23,402 bases of DNA from positions 1 to 23,402 of the forward strand of contig DAOUBP010000018.1 in the NCBI GenBank assembly GCA_034432655.1. The letters run 5' to 3'. This stretch comes from DAOUBP01 sp034432655 (GTDB lineage: Bacteria > Chloroflexota > Anaerolineae > CG2-30-64-16). Below are positions 1 to 9,700 of this stretch, in pieces. Below the pieces are notes generated by a model. The model was not told the origin of the DNA and did no database searches. It worked only from the letters and a program-made list of their open reading frames with translations. A program made the position numbers and the translations under genes. Positions within the stretch are counted from its first letter, which is position 1. Each line of letters opens with the position of its first letter.

Positions 1-25
1 TCTCTTCCCTCTTTAGCGTCTTCAT
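1..25 (-). CDS. 5' end of a divergent gene, truncated by the window edge
   Basis: Read on the minus strand, positions 25-2 give ATG followed by seven sense codons, starting MKTLKREE, and the frame stays open to the window edge. An AGGAGG sequence (complement of CCTCCT at 32-37) lies six bases upstream of the ATG, which is ideal spacing. An in-frame stop at 52-50 upstream fixes this as the only plausible ATG start. Eight residues cannot identify the product. A TAAAAT hexamer (complement of 58-63) could be a -10 element, but I see no good -35 partner. The gene is transcribed away from everything else in the window. Confidence 0.55.
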
Positions 26-385
26 TTGCCACCTCCTATCTCTTCTCTCTCATTCTCATTTTACCTCACCCGACGAAATTGGGACACACCCAAGTTGAAC
101 TATGGTGAGCAGTTACTTTTGGACAATGAAAACCACTATCTGCCTTGTGACAGGCTGCCCATGGAGTTAGAAGTGAACAGAGTTCTTCAAGAGCATCAAG
201 ATGTGATTCGCGCAATTGAACAGGTAAATCCGGGATTGGTAGGGATAGATGTTGATACCATGACCTGTCCTGGCAAAGCCGATTTGATAATATGGTATGC
301 AACGCACAGGGACAGAGTAGAAATAAAGCGTATCATAGGTGAAGATACTTTTTTTGGAATCCCTTACAGAATGCAAAACCGTTGA
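26..385 (+). CDS. Small hypothetical protein, possible PD-(D/E)XK-nuclease-like fragment
   Basis: The frame is open from an in-frame TAG at 14-16 to TGA at 383-385. The start is uncertain. TTG at 26 has no ribosome site and overlaps the leader of the divergent gene; TTG at 95 and ATG at 161 (74 residues) are alternatives. The C-terminal half reads as beta-hairpin core: GIDVDT, then GKADLIIWY, then RVEIKRI. The D of KADL and the ExK of VEIK are 13 residues apart, the layout of PD-(D/E)XK nuclease cores (known for the family; assignment here is inference). Only 15 residues follow the EIK motif, short for a full nuclease, so this may be a remnant or a small cassette gene. Hand counts of three 60-base lines give about 37-48% G+C, well below the downstream giant gene. 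Confidence 0.4.
   Translation: MPPPISSLSFSFYLTRRNWDTPKLNYGEQLLLDNENHYLPCDRLPMELEVNRVLQEHQDVIRAIEQVNPGLVGIDVDTMTCPGKADLIIWYATHRDRVEIKRIIGEDTFFGIPYRMQNR
32..37 (-). promoter_or_regulatory. Strong ribosome binding site (AGGAGG) for the divergent gene
   Basis: The complement of CCTCCT reads AGGAGG, a six-base match to the anti-Shine-Dalgarno sequence. It is followed by the spacer TGGCAA and then ATG at 25-23. It is the main reason to call a minus-strand gene at the left edge. Confidence 0.6.
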
Positions 386-459
386 CGGCCAGCAGTGTGA
401 TGCTCATGATGCTGCATTATTTCCAGCAGTGAGAACCCAAACAGGGCTTGTGAAAGTGA

Positions 460-520
460 GCTAACACGCGCATTCAGACGGCTTCGCCTCGTTGCGTCCG
501 GTTCGCCGCCCATGATGCGC
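460..520. repeat. Imperfect palindrome resembling an integron attC site lacking one end
   Basis: GCTAACA at 460-466 is followed by GCGCAT (468-473), which pairs with ATGCGC (515-520). An inner CGGC (479-482) pairs with GCCG (505-508), with mismatched bases between the arms and a variable centre. This resembles the R''-L''-centre-L' order of an integron attC. The expected closing R' box (GTTRRRY) is not found after 520, so a complete attC is not supported. A plain hairpin after the small ORF is the alternative. Confidence 0.3.
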
Positions 521-597
521 AGGCCATGAGATGGATTGATGATGGAACTACGAACTCAACCTCAATCATAAAAATTGATATGCCATGCGGGGGACTG

Positions 598-647
598 CTC
601 CCTGACGGAGGCCGAGAGCCCTTCCCCAAACTGGCCCGGACAGGGAG
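598..647 (+). promoter_or_regulatory. Potential stem sequestering the giant gene's ribosome binding site
   Basis: CTCCCTG at 598-604 is an exact reverse complement of CAGGGAG at 641-647, which overlaps the GGGAGG ribosome site. The seven-base pairing with a 36-base loop could hide the site in the mRNA. Pairing is seen in the sequence; a regulatory role is inference. Confidence 0.35.
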
Positions 648-648
648 G
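643..648 (+). promoter_or_regulatory. Ribosome binding site deciding the giant gene's start
   Basis: GGGAGG lies three bases before ATG 652 and six bases before ATG 655. The spacing favours 655. Both starts lead directly into a clean signal peptide, whereas the ATG at 526 would add a 43-residue non-hydrophobic extension before it. Confidence 0.6.
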
Positions 649-654
649 CAGATG

Positions 655-750
655 ATGAAACCTCACTCGCTTACTCGTTGGTCTTATGTTCTTGCCGCCG
701 CGGTGCTTTTGCTCATGATGGCTTTGATCCCTCAACAGGCATCACACGCT
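655..750 (+). other. Signal peptide of the giant protein
   Basis: A short n-region with K and R is followed by a hydrophobic core (VLAAAVLLLMMALI) and a cleavage-like SHA before RSSS. This is a standard Sec signal peptide pattern of about 32 residues, marking the protein for export. Confidence 0.85.
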
Positions 751-3700
751 CGCTCATCCTCTGCTGAAGAAGAGGTACAGGCCGCCTGGCAGCGCGCCCA
801 ACGGGCTGGCGCGTACCGCTTTGCCACCGAGATTCTCCAGACCACCTATCCGGCCCCCGCGCTGGTCAACGTCGGGCGCAGCAGCCGCCAGGACAGGTTG
901 CGCATCGAAGGCGAGATCAGCCTGCCCGACCGCACGCTGCTGATGACGCTGTGGCAGGACGGCGGCAGCGCCCTGAACGCGCGTGACGGCATCGAGGTGC
1001 GCGTCGAAGGCGACCGCGCTTATGGTCACGCACCGGGCGAGCCATGGCAGGAAATCCCCGATTTCTCCGGCGCATTTGCGCCCGATAACGACCTGCTGGC
1101 CTACCTGGCCGGTGTCAAGGATGTCCGGCGCGAGGAGACGAGCGCGCCTTCGGCCCTCACGCCCGGCTATACGCGCTACAGTTTCGAGGTAGATGGCCCC
1201 GCCTTTGCATCCTACCTGCGCGACCAGATGGAGCGCTACCTGGCCGAAAAGGGTGAACTGCCGCCCGGTCTGACGCTCGAATCGTCGAGCCTCTATCGCG
1301 GCGTGACCGGCGAGGGGCAGATTTGGGTGGATAACGACGGCCTGCCGCTGCGCCTGTTCGTCCACCTCACGTATCCGCCGGAGAAGACCGGCGAGCGGGT
1401 CGAGGCGCAAATCCAGACCGACTTTTCCGGTTTCAACCGCGAGCGGCTCGCGGTGGCCCCCTCGCCGTGGGAGCGCCTGGCCGGCGCGCTGAACTTGCCG
1501 CGCACGCTGGAGTATGGGCGAGGCGCCGCTTCGCCCCAACGCGCGGCAGGTCAGGCCGGTCTGTTCCTGGCCCACCTTGGCCTGATGGCCGTGCTCATTA
1601 CCCAGAGCCGATCGAAGCGCGTCTACGCTGTCTTTGCGGTGAGCTTGACTTTGATGATGGTTTTTACTCCGCTGTTGCAGAGCCATCAGGTGGCCGCCTT
1701 TGGAGAACGGCAGGCCGCCCGCCGGGCTGCGCTGGAGGAGCAGCAGGCGGTGCGCGAGGTGGAGGAAGCCTTGCAAGCCTCGGATTGGGATCCGCAGCGC
1801 GACCCGCTACTCACCCCGGTCATCGCCGCGCAGACCTCGGACGGGGGCGGATTGGGCGACGGCATCATCTGCACCGATCAGGAAAAGGCTGCCGATACCG
1901 ACCAGGATGGCCTCTCCGATTGCCAGGAGCGGCGGTATGGAACCCAGCCGAATAACCCTGATACCGACGGCGACGGGCTGCGCGACGGATGGGAAGTGCT
2001 GCGCCTGGGCACCGATCCCAAAGACCCCGACAGCGACGGCGACTTGATAGGCGATGGCCTGGAAGTCGCGGGCTTTTTGTATCGCGGCAAGATGTGGTAT
2101 AGCGACCCTAACGATGCCGATACGGATAAGGACGGTCGCCCGGATTCTGAGGAATGTCCAGAACGCAGGACGGCAGAGGGGGTGACGCCGGACCCGACCC
2201 TGGCCTGCCGCGACACAGATGCTGACGGCATCTCAGACCTGTTTGACCCGGACAGCGACAACGACGGTGTCCCCGACAAGATTGACCTGTCTCCCCTGAC
2301 CATCCTTCCTTCTCCCGGCGAAGGGCATTTTACGCGCGACAATCCCTTTAACCTGGTCGTGAACCACGTGAGCCAGAGAGCAGACCAGTCAGGCACTTAC
2401 TACCCGGTCTTCGTGGATTTTCAACTGCGCCCGGTCAACGGCGATCATCTGGCTTATGCCCTCAACGTCCTGGATTGGCCGAGCGGTGATCAAGACGGTC
2501 AGATTCAGCGCCGGTCGGGCAATGACTCTACGTTGGGCAGTACCATGCCGCCGCAAGAGCGCGCTGCCGATCCGCGGGTAGATAACGGCGACCTGCGCCT
2601 TATCCCTATGTTAGAGATTCAGATGGACGGCGGCAACAACATTCCCCTGGCTTTGACCAATCCGCAAACCACCATCCACCTGCGTGGCGAGGATTGGGTC
2701 AACCCGGCCACCGGCTATCAGCCGTGGATCAGTGCTACCATCCACCTGCTGCAAAACGGTAACGACATCAGCTTGAGCTTTAACCTGGAGGGTCAAACGC
2801 CGGTGGAAAGGATCGGCATTTACAGGGGCACGTGCATGGGCGGCGGTGACCTGGCTTATCAATGGGAAAATGTCTCAGGGGGAACAGCCACCATTACCAA
2901 CCGCAATCTGGTCTCGCTTGCCGATGGCGAACACGTTATCGCCCTGGAAAAGGCGGGCCACACGGCTGCCTGCGCATCGCTGGGCGATCTTCCCAACGCC
3001 GGCACAGACAAGATGATTGACCCGGCGCCGCTCAGCGCCTACGGCATCACAGCGCGGGATAAGGACAAGGCCGGCACGGTGCTGGTTTACGTGCCTCTGA
3101 ACATTGTCCCTGACGAGTCCGGCGGAGGACGGGTGGCTTTTTCCGCTCGCATGCCCTATCAGCCCCGCCAGGCCAACCTGGGCGGCGCCCAACAGGTGCG
3201 CGTGGTGTGGCTTGTGCAGATGCTCACCGATCAATGCCGGCCCATCCCATCGGCCTACACGGGCGAGGCCGGTGACTGGTGCAATTATGATACCAGTTGG
3301 CTCCTGGATCATACCGACATTGTGCACGTCTACGGCGAAGACTGGTTCCTGACCGGCCTCTCGGTGCGCGAGGATCACGGCCTGGATGTCGCCATTGCCT
3401 GGGAAGACCCGGCGCCCACCACGCCATCGCCTGTGCCGTATGGCGACTCTCTGTGGGCGCTGGCGAACCATTTGCAAGATGCTTTTGTCAGCGGGCGAGA
3501 TCAGGACCAGAATGGTATCCGCGACCTGGGCGTTGTCACCGTGGCCGACGGCGGCACCGTCGCCGAAACCAGCATCGCCGGGCGCTTTGATTCGCCCGTA
3601 GCTCCTTCTGTCACCATCACCGACCGCATGGGCATCCCTCTTACGGCGACCTTGCAGGTTGCGAATTTTTCCTATGCCACTCAGGACGAAATCGCCAGGA

Positions 3701-6700
3701 TCATGATGACGGAAACGGTCAAGATTCTGAGAGACAACTTTGGCCTTTATACCAGTCTCAATCCCACGCTGCTCTTTGCCCGCGAGGAACGCTACCGCAT
3801 CGCCAGCCTGGACATGGCCGATTTCCGCACCATCAACGGGAACACGCTCGCTCTGGACCTGGGTTCGGGTGACACCAAACGGCCGGTAGAGACCCTGGCT
3901 ATTTTGAGTTGGGCACCTTACCGCTACCGTGATGGCGCCTGGCAGGCTTATCCTATGAAAGAATACTGGGATCTGCTTGAGGTGAACTTGAAGGGACGGT
4001 TCAAGCTCGATCCGGCTTTGGGCGACATCGCCGCCGACGTGCAGCAGGGGCAGGTCCTCATGGCCCAGGCGCTTTACCTGTCGCTTTTCCTGGGGCGGGT
4101 GGGCCTGGTGGCGATGAACGGCCAGCCCGTCTATGAGTACAATCCGCAAGAGACCGATACATCTCTTCTCGATGCCACCCTCGCCAGCTTTTGGTTGTAT
4201 GGCGATTACCTCCAGGGCCGTATTCAAGAAGTTGCTGAAGAAGCCGCTGAGAAATTTACCGAATTCCTTGAATTCGAAGCGTTATTTGTGGGAATGGAGG
4301 GCGTTACGTCGTGTTCCAAGGCGGAAAAGTTCCTGGTCCTGCTTGGTGAGGCCAGGAGCGCCGTTGGGGAAAAAGCCTCTAACTTCAGGACCATGTTTGA
4401 CAAGATGGCCGAGAGGGCGGACCGCCTGGAGGCAGCCGAATCGGCCATCATGTTGGTGGGCGCGGTGATCGGAGTGACGCTGACCATTCTGTATCTGACG
4501 CTCAAAAATGAAACGGCCGCGCTGGTGATCGAGATTGCCGCCCGGACCATCACGCTGGCGATGGCCGTGTACGAGGCCGTGAAAACGATCGTGAAGGCCG
4601 TACAGCGCACCCTGGATGAGGTAACCAAAGCCACTATGGCGGCCGGCGTCGTTGGGCTGGTGATCGGGGTCGTGGTGGCTTTTGCGGCGTTCATCGTCGC
4701 CGCGGCTATCGGACATGTGAGCGTCGGCAGCATAGCTTTCAACTCGGCGCTGGCCGGCGCGATTGCCTATGTCATCGGCAGCGTCATCATGTTCGCCATT
4801 GGCCTCATTCCGGTAGCGGGACAGATTATCGTTGCCGTCATCACGGCAATTGACGCCCTGATCTATGTGATTTGCGCCGCCGTGCCGAAAGATAAACTGG
4901 CAGACACCAAAGCTGGCCAGTGGTTCTGCCAGGGTATCTCTGGCCTGGTCTCCGAGGCCGTCAAGTGGTTCATCTATGGCGCAACCGTCATGGTGGATTT
5001 TGAGGCCCAAGACCGCCTGGCTTTTAGCCGCTTCGACCACGCTCTGGTCTGGCCGGAAAAAGGCATGTCGGTGAACAATCAACTGGTGTATAGCGTCAGC
5101 CTCACCAACACCATCAACCTGGTGGGGATTCCCATAGACTGGAAAGCCGCCTCGTATGCCTGGCAGTATAACGACAGTAACCTGAAATCCTCCACGTTCG
5201 AGTATGCATGGCAGAGCGAAGCGCAGGACATCCACGTAGACCAGGAAGGCCATGACCTGATCAATCTGAACGGGCAAGACAAGACGGGTTATTCCTGGCA
5301 ATCCAGCACAGGCACGCGCCCATTTTACATCACCCCGGCGGCTGCCAGCGATGGCGTCACCCTGACGCAGGCTGGCCTCAATCAAAGCTTGTCGCTGTAT
5401 CTGGCCGAAGGGTACGCCGTGCCGGCCCAGGAATGCTTTATAGTCTTTAACGCCGCGAATCCGCTGTGCTACGCCCCGCCAACCTCGTATGCGCCTTACG
5501 TCTGTTTGATCCCGGTCTGCCACGTCCGCACCGAAAGAGGCACCCATAACATAAACCTGGGGCAGTACTTTGTTTTCGATGTTTTCCCGGCCACGCTGGA
5601 CGAGTTTTATCAGGCGGTCGGCAAGGATGGCGGCTATAGCCTGGCCTGGGGGCAAAGCGGTGAAACGACCTTTGCCCGACAACGCGATTTCGACGGCGAC
5701 GGGCTGCTCAATCCTGTGGATGGCGGCTCGGATCCCGACGATAGCCGCTGGGACACCGATGGCGACGGCCTGTCGGACCTGTTCGAATTCCAGCACGGCA
5801 GCGATCCGACCCTGTTCGACAGCGACGCCGATGGTCTCTCCGACGCCGAAGAGTTGCGCCTGGATACCGATCCCCGCCGCCGGGATAGCGACGGCGACGG
5901 CCTGACGGACAAGGAAGAAGTGGACGGTTGGGAATTCGTCTATGCCTTTGCCTCCAACGGGACACAGCTACGTACCCGGGTCACCTCCGACCCGCTCACG
6001 TCGGATACTGATGCGGACGGCCTCAATGATTTCAAGGAAAAGGTGTACGGTTTTAATCCGCGCGTGTGGCAAGAAGCCACCGTCCTGGGAATGGAAGCAG
6101 GCGCGTGGGAAGTCAACGCGCCCGGCCTGCTCTTGCGCTTTGAAGAACCGGCCCTCTCACAAAGCTTTGCCGATTCCTCCGGCTATGGGAACAGCGCTAT
6201 CTGCACAGGCAAGGCGTGCCCAACCGCCGGGGTAGACGGCAAGTACGGCACCGCGCTGCAGTTCCTGGGCGATGATTGGCTGAGCCTGGGCCACAGCCGC
6301 GTCAACGCCCTGCGCAACACCTTGACCGTGGCGGCGTGGATCAAGCCCGCCGACCTGTCTGGCCTCCATAAGATTGTGGCGACCGCTCGAACAAAGAGCA
6401 ACAACGGCTTTGGTTTTGGCACCGATGGCACGAATTTGCGCTTTACCACCTTCGGCGTCAGGGATTACACGCCTGGCGGAATCGGCCTGCAACCCAATCA
6501 GTGGTATCACGTGGCGGCTGTGATGGACAGTAACAACGCCGTCACATTCTACTTGGATGGCAAAAATATGGGCAGGGTCACCCATGATGCTCCCGCCAAT
6601 GCCGATACCGACGACGTGCTGCTCATCGGCGCGACGACGCTTGTCGGCAGCGCCGATGCCTCCGAGCAATTCAAGGGCCTGATAGACGAGGTCGTCGTCT

Positions 6701-9700
6701 TTGACCGCGCGCTCACCCAGCAAGAAATCTATATGCTCATGGCCGCGCACTATAATCCCAACGACCTGTTTGTTCGTCCGGGCGATACGGTGTACTATAC
6801 TTCCACATTGTCCAACAGGCTCTATGACCGCTACGCCCAGGGCTTGTTCAGTCTGGCAACAACCGCGCCCGCCGTGTTCTCTCAAATCAATGTCCTCCCA
6901 AGAACCTTTGTCTTTCAGCCCCTGCAGGCGACGACGTTCTCCGGCAACGTCCAGGTGAGCGATAACGTAAATGCCTCGCAATCGGTCAGCCTGACGCAAG
7001 TAGCCGATGCCCTCATCACCGACTGGCGCGAGCAATCCAACTTTGCCGAGATGTGGCTGCCGCTCGATGAGCCGGGCGGCGCGACCACCTTTGCCGACCA
7101 ATCCGGCAGCTTGCCGCCGGCCAACGGGACGTGCGCAGGCAGCGCATGTCCAACGCGCCAGGAAGCCGGCTACTTTGATTACGCCGTCGAGTTCAACGGC
7201 AATCAGTTCATCACTCTGCCTGATACCGACCGGCTGGGTCTCAGGGACAGCAGTTTCTCCGTTTCGGTTTGGATCAAAGGCAGCGATTTTTCCGGCAGCG
7301 GCGCTGAACATGACAAATCCATTCTGGGCACAGATTATGACGGCGTCAACAACAAGGTATTGCACCTGGTCATCCGCGACGGAATGCCCTATATGGGCTT
7401 TTATGGCAATGACCTTAACAGCAACTTTGCTCTCCAACCCAATGTCTGGTACCACGTGGTCTTTCGCTATGACAAAGACCTGGGTGAACAGTCCATCTAC
7501 ATCAACGGCGAATTGAAAAACAAAAGGACCGGTGCGGCGGCCTTCCAGGGCGAAGGCACGGTCTATTTGGGACGGTCGCGGGGAGGCTATGGCTTCGAGG
7601 GCTGGATAGACGACGTGCGCATTTTCCGGCGCGCGCTCACGCTGGACGAGATTCGCGCGCTTCACAGCAAGCCTGTCATGCACCTGCAATTCGAAAACAA
7701 AATTGACCTGTATTCCTCTTATTTCCTCGATGCTTCCGGCTTGGGCAACCATGGCGTATGCATTTACGGTGTCAGTTGCCCGGAGAACACCGTCGGCATC
7801 CAGGGGCAGGGAGCGGCCCGTTTTAGAGGTAGCGATTATTTGTCGGTCGTTCCCGGTCCCAGTCTGGACATGCGGGATGGCCAGTTTACCATGGCGGCGT
7901 GGGTCTATCCCGAAAACAGCGGCAATAGTACATTCGACGATCACGTGCAGGGCATCCTGGGCAACTATACAGGCTACGGTGATACCAACGTCACCAGCGC
8001 CGGCGGCGAAAAGAGTTCATATCCCAGCCTGATGCGCGTGGGGCGCAAGCTGCGCTTTGGCTTCGGCACCGGCAGCGAGTGGGTCTCGTTCACCACCGCC
8101 AATGATGTGCTGACAGCCAACGCCTGGAACCACGTGGTGCTGACCTTTGGCCCCCGCTACAAGACCGATGGTACCTTTGACCAGAACCGGGCTATGCTTT
8201 ACGTCAACAATCAGCTCGTAGCCGATTGGGGCCTGGGCAATCGGTTCCCCACCGCCAGCCCTTCGCAGTTATGGGTAGGCCGCGCCAGCAAGCAGGGCCA
8301 GGTCTATATTGACGCTTTCAAGGTCTTGAATGTAGCCGACGCATCGCCCCACTGTGAGATATACCTCACATGGGACGGCAACAAGATTTGCACCAATACG
8401 GGCACACCCCAGAATGAGAACTGCATTTGGGAAAATCTGGGCGAAAACAGCATGGTGGACGTCAGCCTGTCCAAGACGTTCGATAACTGGGCTACCCTGC
8501 AAGCGTGGGAATCCGACGGGGGACCCTCTAGCGATGACCCGCTGTGCAATGCTGGCTCGACCGACTGCACGAACAGCCCTTACACCTTCAGTACCCATCA
8601 GCCCAGCAGGCCCCTTTGGTTCGATTGGCAGGGTGATGGCTCAAGCCTCGAAGACCATACCGCCATCAGGCTTCATGTCGAATACACTAACCCCACCATC
8701 CCCTTCCGCGGCAAGATGGATGACCTGGTGATCTACAAACGGGCGCTCAACGCCGACGAGGTGCAGGAACTGTATTTCTCCGCTTCGACGGCGCTCCATT
8801 TGCGTCTGGACGACCCGCCCGGCAGCCGGTCTTTTGAAAACGCCGTCAGTGTGAACCGCCAGAGCGACGCTTTTTGCACAGGGAACACCTGCCCCACGGC
8901 TGGCGTCGCCGGACGCATCAATCAGGCGGCGCTCTTTGACGGCACGAGCAACGTCCTCAACACCGGCCTGATCCTGGATCAATCCGATACATCCAAAGGC
9001 GCGACCATGATGGCCTGGGTTTACCCCAACAGCACCAGTGGGGATTACCACATAGTGGTGAGCACCGACGACGGAGGCTGGGATTGGACACTGGCTCGCC
9101 ACGGCCGCACGTGGCGGGTCTTTAATGGCGATGGCAGCCTGGACACCGGTGCAACGGTGGATGTGAACAGGTGGCAGCACATCGCTGCCGTTTTTGAGCC
9201 GGGCGTGGGGACACGCTTTTACAAGAACGGCGTGCTGGTCAAGACAGACGCCACGATAGGCTACGACACCAGCACCGCCCCGGTGGCGATTGGCAACAAG
9301 CCTGGCAATAACTTTAACTTTGACGGCGCGATAGACGATGTGCGCATTTTCAACCGGGCACTATCCACCGACGACATTCAGGCCCTCTACAAGTTAGCGC
9401 CGGTCTTTCAGATGCCGCTGGATGAACAACCGGGCGCAACCACATTCACCGACGTTGCGGGCGGCCTGACCAGCACCCCCTGCCAGGTCGTCCGCAATTG
9501 CGCGTCGGTTACGTTTCAAGACCTGGTTTGCCATGCCCAGGATGATAACGATTCATACGGCGATGGAGGCGCGGGCGAGTTTATCATCTGGCTGGGCGAT
9601 TACCGGGTCTGGGAAGGTCAAAACATCACGGCGCGCGCTGAGCCTTATCCGATAAACGTAACCCGCCAACTGTGCGCCAACGTTTCCGGTGAGGTGTGGG

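Larger units (their letters stand above)
386..654. other. Non-coding region between the small ORF and the giant gene
   Basis: About 270 bases. It contains a 9-bp direct repeat CCAGCAGTG (389-397 and 423-431), an attC-like palindrome (460-520), an in-frame ATG at 526 that I do not favour as the giant gene's start, and the giant gene's ribosome site. I see no convincing sigma-70 promoter; the AT-rich stretch at 564-583 is the only weak candidate for a -10 region. Confidence 0.5.

Noticed and set aside
389..431. Nine-base direct repeats CCAGCAGTG flanking 25 bases, as a target-site duplication or iterons.
   Set aside because: There are only two copies, no inverted ends or transposase, and the enclosed segment is too short for an element.
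526..654. ATG at 526 as the start of the giant protein.
   Set aside because: It would place 43 polar residues before a clean signal peptide and lacks a good ribosome site. The GGGAGG at 643-648 fits ATG 655 (or 652).
386..660. Sigma-70 promoter for the giant gene.
   Set aside because: TTGATG at 536 and AT-rich sequence at 564-583 do not give a -35/-10 pair with acceptable spacing.
4441..4884. Pore-forming toxin (colicin or MACPF type) in the hydrophobic block.
   Set aside because: Only the general hydrophobicity matches; no family-specific motif is visible, so only a multi-helix block is reported.
1873..6060. DxDxDG clusters as dockerin domains.
   Set aside because: Dockerins have two EF-like loops with a specific 22-residue F-hand layout. 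Here the loops are five or six in a row with thrombospondin type 3 spacing.
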